Part shown: positions 37,515 through 44,945 of the stretch, in pieces
How the letters are laid out: every line of letters starts with the position of its first letter
Numbering within the stretch: position 1 is the first letter of the stretch
NCBI RefSeq assembly: GCF_013466425.1
Contig: NZ_CP059165.1
Location: 310,001-374,000 of the forward strand
Direction: 5' to 3'
DNA: 64,000 bases
From: Mycobacterium vicinigordonae
GTDB lineage: Bacteria; Actinomycetota; Actinomycetes; Mycobacteriales; Mycobacteriaceae
The notes under the pieces: model-generated
The model's input: only the letters and a program-made list of their open reading frames with translations
What the model was told of the DNA's origin: nothing
Database searches by the model: none
Position numbers and translations under genes: made by a program

Positions 37515-37687
37515 CAAGCACCTCGGTAGGTGAGGCGTCTGCATGGACACAGGCCACTGACCCCGAACGTCGAGAGACGCCCCGGGTCAGGACAGCTCTT
37601 CCCGGCTCAAGGGTTGAGCCCAAGTGGCTTCCGGTCGTCAGGCCGGATACGCCGTGCAGTGCCAAAGCTCCGACGAGAGGGGTGTGG
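37515..37687 (+). ncRNA. M-box (ykoK) Mg2+-sensing riboswitch
   Basis: The conserved M-box core is read directly: GGTAGGTGAGGC near 37526, ATGGACACAGGCCACTG near 37543, a GTCGAGAGACGCC segment, CAAGGGTTGAGCCCAAGTGG, and the late conserved GCCGTGCAGTGCCAAAGCTC near 37651. This class binds Mg2+ and controls downstream genes; in M. tuberculosis M-boxes precede Rv1535 and the PE20 operon. Boundaries are approximate. The 3' end overlaps an alternative hairpin (37673-37726). Confidence 0.92.
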
Positions 37688-37726
37688 GGTTGGCGGGTTT
37701 CTCTCCGTCAGCTGGCTCCCTCTCGT
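37673..37726 (+). promoter_or_regulatory. Candidate expression-platform hairpin of the M-box
   Basis: ACGAGAGGG (37673-37681), the 3' edge of the aptamer, is perfectly complementary to CCCTCTCGT (37718-37726). Pairing here would compete with the aptamer's closing stem, a plausible switch. There is no U-tract, so the output mechanism is unresolved. Confidence 0.5.
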
Positions 37727-37782
37727 TCAGGTGGATGTGGTGGCACCCGCGTGTGTCCTGGCTGCGAGGAGGTGAGGACGAG

Positions 37783-37854
37783 ATGAGTCCCTGCGATTGT
37801 CCGATTCACAAATCAGTCTCGGCCCGATCCGGCTCCGGTGTTATTGCTGCTTGA
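37783..37854 (+). CDS. 23-codon leader peptide (uORF) after the M-box
   Basis: Encodes MSPCDCPIHKSVSARSGSGVIAA. An excellent Shine-Dalgarno (AGGAGGT at 37767-37773, spacer 9) precedes its ATG, stronger than for most genes in the window. CDCPIH near the N-terminus could bind metal or be a translational sensor. It ends 66 nt before the 56-aa gene. It may be a regulatory upstream ORF rather than a functional protein. Confidence 0.55.
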   Translation: MSPCDCPIHKSVSARSGSGVIAA

Positions 37855-37920
37855 GTTTGTTGCTGCACAGCTGCTTTCGATGATGAAGCCGGTCGGGCTC
37901 TACACGTCAGGAGTAGACCG

Positions 37921-38091
37921 ATGACCACCATGACCACCGCCAAGATGTCCCTCGCACTCGCCCCCCGGTCACGTCGGCCGGCGATGCTGCGGCGGCTCGC
38001 CGACGGCTTGCACGCGGCGCTGAACATGACCGCGCAGCAGCGCGCCGAGACCTACGTGGCGCATATGCCAATCGCGATGATCGCGGACTAG
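37921..38091 (+). CDS. 56-aa protein under M-box control
   Basis: Starts MTTMTTAKMSLALAPRSRRP and ends VAHMPIAMIAD. Shine-Dalgarno AGGAG at 37909-37913, spacer 7. It is basic in the middle (RRLADGLHAALNMTAQQRAETYVAHMP), possibly one amphipathic helix, with no domain recognised. Position directly downstream of a Mg2+ riboswitch makes it the probable regulated product; a relation to M. tuberculosis Rv1535 is possible but was not checked. A GC-rich hairpin follows the stop. Confidence 0.7.
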   Translation: MTTMTTAKMSLALAPRSRRPAMLRRLADGLHAALNMTAQQRAETYVAHMPIAMIAD

Positions 38092-38098
38092 GGGATGC

Positions 38099-38129
38099 GG
38101 TGGCGGGCGCCCAACCGGTGCCCCCCACC
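38099..38129. terminator. GC-rich hairpin between convergent genes
   Basis: 13-nt arms GGTGGCGGGCGCC (38099-38111) and GGTGCCCCCCACC (38117-38129) with one mismatch and one G-U pair, loop of 5. It lies between the 56-aa gene and the convergent oxidoreductase gene. There is no U-tract, as is common for mycobacterial hairpin terminators. Confidence 0.55.
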
Positions 38130-38135
38130 AAAGTG

Positions 38136-39077
38136 CTACGAATTCGTCGGCAGCAGCACGATTTTGCCGTGCGTGTGCCGCTGTTCGAGCACCTCGAAGG
38201 CGTCGGCCACTCGCTCGAGCGGGAACGTGGCCGCGATGTCGAAGTCGACGGCGCCGGTAACCACTAGATCGGCGATCTCGGTGAGCACTTCCGGCGTCGA
38301 CGCTTCGGCGCTGCCCTCGGACTTGGCGCCTACTTCCGCTGCCTTCTGCATGGCAATGATGGTGTTAATCCGCTCGGGTGCGACACCGAGATCCACTGCG
38401 AGTTGGACGTATTCGGGACCGAACAAGTCGATGAACGCGTCTATCCCGTCGAGAGACGCTACGCGCAGGCGCTCGGCCAGAGCGTCGCCATATTCGACGG
38501 GCGTGACACCGTGCGCCCGGAGCCAATCCGCGTTGGCTTGACCGGCGATGCCAACTACCCGTGCGCCGTTCCGGACCAACAGTTGTACAGCGATGCTGCC
38601 GACCCCGCCCGCGGCCGCCGAGACCGCCACCGTCTCATCGGGTTGCGGCGCGACGGCGCGGACCGCGGCGTAGGCCGTTACTCCGACTACGTAGAGCGAT
38701 CCCGCGACGGGCCAACTCATTGCGGAAGGTTTGCGGATCAGCTGACCCACCGGCACGGCCGCGTGGGTCGCGTGGCTGGACCGGTCCCAGCTGAAGCCCA
38801 ACACTTCGTCACCGACCGAGAATTCGGTGACGCCCGGGCCGACCGCGATGACCACGCCGGCCAGGTCGCTGCCCTCGCCGGACGGAAAGGTGGCCGGAAA
38901 CATCTCGTGCATCGCGCCGGAGCGGATCGCGGCCTCGCCGGGATTGATTCCTGCTGCACGGACTTCGACCACCACCTGACCCGGGCCGGGAGTGGGCATC
39001 GGGATCTCGGCGATGTACAACACGTCGCGGCCACCGTAGCGGTCGAACCGTACCGCGCGTGCGTTGTCAGACGTCAT
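38136..39077 (-). CDS. NADP-dependent MDR-superfamily oxidoreductase (quinone-reductase-like)
   Basis: 313 aa zinc-independent medium-chain dehydrogenase/reductase: PGPGQVVVEVRAAGINPGEAAIRSG (GroES-like), PSGEGSDLAGVV, and a Rossmann AAAGGVGSIAVQLLVRNGARVVGIAG. Similar to NADPH:quinone oxidoreductases. No structural-zinc cysteines are seen. It occupies, with the M-box unit, the place where M. tuberculosis carries the heptose-biosynthesis genes (Rv0112-Rv0115). Confidence 0.87.
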   Translation of the reverse strand: MTSDNARAVRFDRYGGRDVLYIAEIPMPTPGPGQVVVEVRAAGINPGEAAIRSGAMHEMFPATFPSGEGSDLAGVVIAVGPGVTEFSVGDEVLGFSWDRSSHATHAAVPVGQLIRKPSAMSWPVAGSLYVVGVTAYAAVRAVAPQPDETVAVSAAAGGVGSIAVQLLVRNGARVVGIAGQANADWLRAHGVTPVEYGDALAERLRVASLDGIDAFIDLFGPEYVQLAVDLGVAPERINTIIAMQKAAEVGAKSEGSAEASTPEVLTEIADLVVTGAVDFDIAATFPLERVADAFEVLEQRHTHGKIVLLPTNS

Positions 39078-39183
39078 CTCGCCTCCTCTCGCCTACGGGA
39101 CCGCGAATGTGCGGTGACGGCGAATTCCCGGGCTGAACTTCACCGCCCGGTTACGTTCGCGGACAACCAGATACAGCGCGAAC

Positions 39184-39939
39184 TCAGGCCACCACGTCGA
39201 TCGGGTCCCCGATGCTGACCATGTTGAAGTACCACGCGGCGTTGTCCGGGCTCAGGTTGATGCAACCGTGGCTCACGTTGGCATACCCCTGCGAGTTCAC
39301 CGACCAGGGGGCGGAGTGCACGTACACGCCACTGCCGGTAACGCGCACTGCGTACTGGGCGGTGATCAGGTAGCCCTCCGGCGAATTGAGCGGGATGCCG
39401 ATGGTGCGGGAGTCCATCACGACGGTGCGCTCCTTGGACATGGCATTGAAGTTGCCGATCGGCGTCGGGCGGCTGGGCTTGCCCATTGATGCCGGCATGG
39501 TGCGCAACACCTCACCGTTACGGCTCACGGTGAAGGTGTGTGCGGAGATGCTGGCGACGCCCAGCAACTCGTCGCCCGTTTCGTACCCCTCCGTGAGCTC
39601 CTGGACGCCTACCGAGATGTGCGTATGGGCCGGCCAGTACCGGTCCGGAATCCACTGCACGACATTGCCGTCCAGCCACTGGAAGTGACCGGTCATGTTG
39701 CTTGGCGAGCTGATCCGAATGGCACGTTCGGCCGCGCCGCGATCGATCACCGGAGCGCTGAAGGTCACCTGTACCGGGGTGGCGACGCCGACCACGGCGC
39801 CCTGGCCGGGAAACACCGAGGCCACCGCAGGGAGTGGGTGGGGTGCCGGGACGGCGCCGGTCGCTGGGCTGCCGGAGGCGGCCACGGCCATCGTCGCGCT
39901 GGCGACCAAAACGAAAAGACAACGAACCGCTCGACGCAT
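39184..39939 (-). CDS. ldtA: L,D-transpeptidase LdtA
   Basis: 251 aa, the same length as M. tuberculosis LdtMt1 (Rv0116c). N-terminal signal sequence (RRAVRCLFVLVASATMAVAASG), an Ig-like domain (residues 35-125) and a C-terminal YkuD domain with SHGCINL carrying catalytic Cys226. It forms 3-3 peptidoglycan cross-links in the periplasm and is the classical carbapenem target. It is divergent from oxyS. Confidence 0.95.
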   Translation of the reverse strand: MRRAVRCLFVLVASATMAVAASGSPATGAVPAPHPLPAVASVFPGQGAVVGVATPVQVTFSAPVIDRGAAERAIRISSPSNMTGHFQWLDGNVVQWIPDRYWPAHTHISVGVQELTEGYETGDELLGVASISAHTFTVSRNGEVLRTMPASMGKPSRPTPIGNFNAMSKERTVVMDSRTIGIPLNSPEGYLITAQYAVRVTGSGVYVHSAPWSVNSQGYANVSHGCINLSPDNAAWYFNMVSIGDPIDVVA

Positions 39940-40088
39940 TGGCCTTCACCCTTCGGGACGGTGCTAATGATAGTGCGGAAAACCCAATCGCCTATTCTAG
40001 TGGTTATTCGCCCGGAAGGGGTCATAGCAAACTATTCGAGCGTAGCGGGACGCCGATAGCACGGCCCGAAGCCCGCCGGGAGATGTGC

Positions 40089-41021
40089 ATGCTTTTCAGC
40101 CAGTTGAACTACTTTGTCGCGGTTGCTCAGGAGCGGCATTTCGCACGCGCTGCCGAGCGGTGCCACATATCGCAACCGGCCCTGTCGTCGGCGATCGCAA
40201 AGCTGGAGCGGGAACTCAACGTTACGCTGATCAACCGCGGCCGCAGCTTCGAGGGACTCACCCCGGCGGGTGAGCGGCTCGCGGTCTGGGCCAAGCGCAT
40301 CCTGGCCGAGCACGACGCGTTCAAGGCGGAGGCGCAAGCGGTGCAATCGGGCCTCACCGGCACCCTTCGGCTGGGTGCCGTACCAACCGCGTCGACGACG
40401 GCGTCGTTGGTGCTGTCGTCGTTTTGCTCGGCCCACCCCATGGCAAAGGTTCAAATCAGCTCGCGGCTGCCCGCTACCGAGCTGTACAGGCGACTGCAGG
40501 AATTCGAGGTAGATGCAGCCATCGTGCACCCGGTGCCACAGCACAACCAGGACATCGCGCTGCTCCCGCTCTATGAGGAGCGGTACGTCTTGTTGTCCCG
40601 GCCAGAGATGTTGCTGCCCGGTGCGACCACGCTAGGTTGGCCCGACGCCGCGCAGCTACCTCTGGCGCTGCTCACTGGGGATATGCGCGACCGCCAGGTC
40701 ATCGACGCAGTCTTCGAGGAACGCGGCATCACCGTCAGCCCGCAAGTCGAAACAGACTCCGTCGCTTCGCTGTTCGCTCAGGTTGCCAGTGGGAACTGGG
40801 CCACCATTGTGCCGCACACCTGGTTGTGGATGACCTCGGCGCGGGGAGAGGCGCAGGTCGTCGAACTGATCGACCCGATACTGAAGGCTCCGATCATGTT
40901 GGCTACCAAGGCGACCGAGCCCGGTACGCCGTTGGTGCGTGCGCTGGTCGCATCCGCGCAGCAGCTCGCGCTCGACGACTTCTTCGACGCGCAGCTCCGC
41001 AGTATCGTCCGGCGGCGCTAG
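40089..41021 (+). CDS. oxyS: LysR-type transcriptional regulator OxyS
   Basis: 311 aa from ATG 40089; a GGGAG Shine-Dalgarno fits this start better than ATG 40083. N-terminal LysR helix-turn-helix (ARAAERCHISQPALSSAIAKLERELNVTLINRG) and a LysR effector domain. Close to M. tuberculosis OxyS (Rv0117). It sits between ldtA and the oxcA-fadD7 pair, converging with oxcA; their coding ends overlap by 4 nt. Confidence 0.92.
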   Translation: MLFSQLNYFVAVAQERHFARAAERCHISQPALSSAIAKLERELNVTLINRGRSFEGLTPAGERLAVWAKRILAEHDAFKAEAQAVQSGLTGTLRLGAVPTASTTASLVLSSFCSAHPMAKVQISSRLPATELYRRLQEFEVDAAIVHPVPQHNQDIALLPLYEERYVLLSRPEMLLPGATTLGWPDAAQLPLALLTGDMRDRQVIDAVFEERGITVSPQVETDSVASLFAQVASGNWATIVPHTWLWMTSARGEAQVVELIDPILKAPIMLATKATEPGTPLVRALVASAQQLALDDFFDAQLRSIVRRR

Positions 41022-42730
41022 TCGGTCGCCGCGCGGCTGGGGTTGCGGCTCGCCAGGTGCCCGCTCTCCACGCCGGCCGCCGGATCGAGGGCACAGTCGA
41101 TGATGCCCGGCCCGTTGGATGCCAATGCCTCCGTCAGTGCTGCTTCCAGTTCGGCGGGCGTGGACACGTGGTATCCCTTGCCGCCGAAAGCTTCTGCTAG
41201 CAGCTCATGGTGTGCTCCCGCGTTGAGCACGGTGGGCGCGAGATCTGACTGCGACGCCGCAGCCTCGTCACCGCGGTAGACGCCGCCGTTGTTGAGAACT
41301 ACCACTGTGACGGGAAGTCGGTAACGGCAGATGGTTTCGATCTCCATGCCGCTGAATCCGAACGCGCTGTCACCCTCGATCGCGACTACGGGCCGACCCG
41401 TTTCGACCGCGGCGCCGATCGAGTAACCCAGGCCGATGCCCATCACACCCCACGTCCCGGTGTCGAGCCGATGCCGCGGCAACTCGATGTCGACGACATT
41501 GCGGGTCAGGTCCAGCGCGTTGGCTCCCTCGTTGACCACATATACGTCCGGGTTGCGCTGCAAAACAGCACGAATCGCGCTGAGCGCATTGTAGAACCGC
41601 ATCGGGTGCGGGTCCTCGGCCAGGCGTTCGCGCATTTTGGCGTCGTTACGGTCCTTACGTTCGGCGAGTTCGCCGGTCCAGGCTGACGCGAGCGTGACGC
41701 GGTGGTCGGCCAATCCATCCAAGAGTGCCGACAGCACCGAACCGATATCGCCGGCCAGCGGCGCGGCGATCGGTTGATTGCTGTCGAACTCCGAAGCGGC
41801 GATGTCGATCTGGATGAACTTGGCATCCGCGGACCACTGCGGCGACTCCCCATGTCCCAGAAGCCAATTCAGCCGCGCTCCCACCAACAGGACCGTATCG
41901 GCACGGGCGAGGGCCAGTGAGCGGGCCGCGGCGACCGATTGTGGGTGTGCGTCGGGCAGCAGGCCCTTGGCCATCGACATCGGCAGGAATGGAACGCCGG
42001 TGGTCTCGACGAACTCCCGAATCACGTTGTCGGCCTGAGCGTATGCCGCGCCCTTGCCCAGCACGATCAACGGCCGGCGGGCCGCAGCGAACAGCTGCAA
42101 CGCACGGTCGACGGCCTCGGGGGCGGGCAACTGGCGAGGGGCAGGATCGACAATGCGCCAGACCGTGTCCGCCGCCGCGGCGGCATCCATCGCTTGCCCC
42201 AGCACCTCGCCGGGTATATCGAGGTAGACACCACCGGGCCGACCGGAGATCGCGGTGCGAATCGCCCGCGCCACGCCGCGCCCGATGTCCTCGACGCGGC
42301 CAATCCGGTACGCGGCCTTGCAGAACGGCCGCGCGGCGCCGAGCTGGTCGAGGTCCTGGTAATCCCCGCGCTGCAGGTCCACCGCCGCCCGCTCGCTCGA
42401 CCCCGAGAGTTGAATCATCGGAAAGCAGTTCGCGGTGGCGTTCGCCAGCGCGGGTAGTCCGTTAAGAAATCCCGGCCCAGAAGTGGTCAAGCACACCCCG
42501 GGCCGACGGGTCAGAAATCCCGCCGCGGCGGCGGCGTTGCCGGCCGAGGCCTCGTGCCGGAAGCCGATGTAGCGGATCCCCGCGGCCTGAGCGGTACGCG
42601 CCAGATCGGTGATCGGGATCCCGACCACCCCGTAGATGGTGTCAACGTCGTTGGCCTGCAGCGCGTCCACCACGAGGTGAAACCCGTCGGTCAGCCGCGT
42701 CCGGTCGGGAGTCGCAGATTCGGTGGTCAT
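41018..42730 (-). CDS. oxcA: Oxalyl-CoA decarboxylase-like ThDP enzyme OxcA
   Basis: 570 aa from ATG 42730 (ATG 42736 is 2 codons upstream; no clear Shine-Dalgarno). A full ThDP-dependent fold: N-terminal catalytic Glu in GFRHEASAGNAAAAAGFLTRRPG, central Rossmann domain, C-terminal ThDP/Mg site GDSAFGFSGMEIETICRYRLPVTVVVLNNGG. It converts oxalyl-CoA to formyl-CoA plus CO2; related 2-hydroxyacyl-CoA lyases are an alternative function. It is divergent from fadD7. Confidence 0.92.
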   Translation of the reverse strand: MTTESATPDRTRLTDGFHLVVDALQANDVDTIYGVVGIPITDLARTAQAAGIRYIGFRHEASAGNAAAAAGFLTRRPGVCLTTSGPGFLNGLPALANATANCFPMIQLSGSSERAAVDLQRGDYQDLDQLGAARPFCKAAYRIGRVEDIGRGVARAIRTAISGRPGGVYLDIPGEVLGQAMDAAAAADTVWRIVDPAPRQLPAPEAVDRALQLFAAARRPLIVLGKGAAYAQADNVIREFVETTGVPFLPMSMAKGLLPDAHPQSVAAARSLALARADTVLLVGARLNWLLGHGESPQWSADAKFIQIDIAASEFDSNQPIAAPLAGDIGSVLSALLDGLADHRVTLASAWTGELAERKDRNDAKMRERLAEDPHPMRFYNALSAIRAVLQRNPDVYVVNEGANALDLTRNVVDIELPRHRLDTGTWGVMGIGLGYSIGAAVETGRPVVAIEGDSAFGFSGMEIETICRYRLPVTVVVLNNGGVYRGDEAAASQSDLAPTVLNAGAHHELLAEAFGGKGYHVSTPAELEAALTEALASNGPGIIDCALDPAAGVESGHLASRNPSRAATD

Positions 42731-42879
42731 GCCCATCACTGTGGTCTGCCGAACCGCCGGTGTCCAAGAGCGGGTCGCTATGCAGTGATTCACGCCGTCT
42801 ATCGACCGTTAGCGGATCGGTATTGGACAGTGAGTATCGGTCCCCGGCAGGGTTGCCCTACACGCAGAAGGAGAGCGCA
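42731..42879. promoter_or_regulatory. Divergent oxcA-fadD7 promoter region
   Basis: 149 nt between the two starts. It should hold both promoters and is a natural target for the LysR regulator OxyS, but I could not identify a convincing T-N11-A box. Confidence 0.4.
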
Positions 42880-44427
42880 GTGGCATCCCTACAGACATCC
42901 ACGCTCGTCGACCTGATCGAGGCACACGCCGGCCCCGCACCGCAGGCGCCCGCGCTGGTGGTCACCGCCGACCGGGTGGCAATCAGCTATCGCGACCTGA
43001 TCGGTCTGGTCGACGAGCTGGCTACGCAGCTGCGGCGGGCCGGCCTTGCGCTCGGCGACCGGGTGGGGTTGCGGTCGGGCAGCAACGCTGAGTTCGTCGT
43101 GGCGCTCTTGGGGGCGCTGCGCGCGGGTCTGATCGTGGTCCCGTTGGACCCGGCGCTTCCCGTTGGCGACCAACGCGCCCGCAGCGAGGCCGCGGGTGCA
43201 CGGGTGGTGCTGGTGGACACCCAATCGGATGGCGCGCCCGAGCCGGCGGTGCGGTGGTGGCCGGTCACCGTGACCGTCGGCCCCAGTGCCGGGACGCATC
43301 AGGTCCGCCTCGATGTGGCCGGCGAACCGAATCAGAGCAGCTCGTCGCCGGAGGGCCTGCATCACGACGACGCGATGATCATGTTCACCGGCGGCACCAC
43401 CGGGCTGCCCAAGATGGTCCCCTGGACGCACGACAACCTGGTCACCTCGGTCCGGGCCATCATCGCCGGATATCAATTGGGGCCGCAGGACGCGACCGTC
43501 GCGGTGATGCCGCTGTATCACGGCCACGGGTTGGTCGCTGCGTTGTTCTCGACGCTGGCCTCGGGTGGCACGGTGTTGCTGCCGGCGCGCGGGAAGTTCT
43601 CGGCGCATACGTTCTGGGACGACATCGACGCGGTGGGTGCGACCTGGTACACCGCCGTGCCGACCATCCATCAGATTCTGCTGGAGCGCTCAAGCGGCGA
43701 CGCGGCCGGAAGTGGCCGGGCCACACTGCGTTTCATCCGCAGTTGCAGCGCGCCGCTCACCCCGGAGACGGCCCAGGCGCTGCACGCCGAGTTTTCCGCG
43801 CAGGTGGTGTGCGCCTTCGGCATGACCGAGTCCACCCACCAGGTGGCCACGACCTCGCCCGATCGTCAGGAGAATCCGGCTGCAACGGCTGGACTAGTCG
43901 GGCGCTCCACCGGACCACAGATCCGCATCGCCGGTAGCGACGGATCGTCCGTCGCGCCCGGCGGCGTCGGTGAGGTGTGGCTACGCGGCGCGACGGTGGT
44001 GCGCGGCTACCTCGGCGACCCGCAGATCACCGCGGCGAACTTCACCGACGGCTGGCTGCGCACCGGCGATCTGGGGACGTTGTCGCAGGCCGGCGACCTG
44101 TGCATCCGGGGCCGGATCAAGGAGCTCATCAACCGCGGCGGTGAGAAGATTTCGCCGGAACGGGTCGAGGGAGTGCTGGCCACCCACCCGAACGTCATGG
44201 AGGTGGCGGTATTCGGGGTGCCGCACCCGATGTACGGTGAAGCCGTCGCGGCGGTATTCGTGCCGCGTGGCTCGGCCCCGAGCGCCGGGGAACTCGCCGA
44301 ATTCTGCCGGGACCGGTTGGCGCCGTTCGAGATTCCGGCCTCCTTCCGGGCTGCCGACGAATTGCCGCACACCGCTAAGGGATCACTGGACCGCCGCGCC
44401 GTGTCGCGGTTGTTCGGTGAGTCTTGA
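42880..44427 (+). CDS. fadD7: AMP-forming CoA ligase FadD7, probable oxalyl-CoA synthetase type
   Basis: 515 aa from GTG 42880 with AAGGAG 7 nt upstream. P-loop FTGGTTGLPKMV, then TWYTAVPTIHQILLE, LRFIRSCSAPL and RIKELINRGGEKISPERVEGVL, closely resembling as I recall the plant/yeast oxalyl-CoA synthetases (AAE3/Pcs60). Pairing with oxcA suggests oxalate to oxalyl-CoA to formyl-CoA. Annotated as fadD7 (Rv0119) in M. tuberculosis, where a fatty-acid substrate is assumed from the family name. Confidence 0.9.
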   Translation: MASLQTSTLVDLIEAHAGPAPQAPALVVTADRVAISYRDLIGLVDELATQLRRAGLALGDRVGLRSGSNAEFVVALLGALRAGLIVVPLDPALPVGDQRARSEAAGARVVLVDTQSDGAPEPAVRWWPVTVTVGPSAGTHQVRLDVAGEPNQSSSSPEGLHHDDAMIMFTGGTTGLPKMVPWTHDNLVTSVRAIIAGYQLGPQDATVAVMPLYHGHGLVAALFSTLASGGTVLLPARGKFSAHTFWDDIDAVGATWYTAVPTIHQILLERSSGDAAGSGRATLRFIRSCSAPLTPETAQALHAEFSAQVVCAFGMTESTHQVATTSPDRQENPAATAGLVGRSTGPQIRIAGSDGSSVAPGGVGEVWLRGATVVRGYLGDPQITAANFTDGWLRTGDLGTLSQAGDLCIRGRIKELINRGGEKISPERVEGVLATHPNVMEVAVFGVPHPMYGEAVAAVFVPRGSAPSAGELAEFCRDRLAPFEIPASFRAADELPHTAKGSLDRRAVSRLFGES

Positions 44428-44934
44428 GAAATAAGCTGCACTCCCGTAACCGCTGTCGCACCATGCGGGCAGGGAAGCTGCCACGCTGCCCCACGCGGCC
44501 CGCGCACCGGACTCGCCGACACGATAGGTCTGTACCAGTGTGCCGACCGCCGCGGCCACGACAAAGACTCTAATCACAATGTGCACAACAGGTTTCACCG
44601 GGCGATCGCGGACTACGCGCAGCTGCGCCACCGCAAGCGCGGTCGCGGCGACCGCCAGCGTAGCGATCAGATACACCAGGGTTTCCCCCAATTCGGCGTG
44701 CCGATCGACGGCCGGCGAGGCACCCACCTTGCCGGCCAGCCACTCACCCGAACTGGTGGTCAGCGGGGTGACGACCAGCGTTATCACCGTCAGCACCAGG
44801 GTCAACCAGATCAAATGCTGCCGCGCTGCCGACCAGACCGCACACAGGATTGCCAGTATCGCCGACAGCGGACCCAGCACCACGACCAGGTGATTGAACA
44901 GGATGTGGGCCGGAAGTCCGTTGACGGTCGACAT
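44383..44934 (-). CDS. DUF2231-like four-helix membrane protein
   Basis: 183 aa with four hydrophobic helices, starting MSTVNGLPAHILFNHLVVVLGPLSA, and a conserved GESGARAAWG near residue 145 typical of DUF2231 proteins. The last about 15 codons overlap the end of fadD7 (45 nt, opposite strand), so the C-terminal tail may be recently extended. Function unknown. Confidence 0.75.
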   Translation of the reverse strand: MSTVNGLPAHILFNHLVVVLGPLSAILAILCAVWSAARQHLIWLTLVLTVITLVVTPLTTSSGEWLAGKVGASPAVDRHAELGETLVYLIATLAVAATALAVAQLRVVRDRPVKPVVHIVIRVFVVAAAVGTLVQTYRVGESGARAAWGSVAASLPAWCDSGYGSAAYFSRLTEQPRHGAAVQ

Positions 44935-44945
44935 GTGGCGGCGGG

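Noticed and set aside
37624..37854. 76-codon frame through the M-box
   Set aside because: It runs through conserved riboswitch RNA; only the last 23 codons have a Shine-Dalgarno and are plausible.
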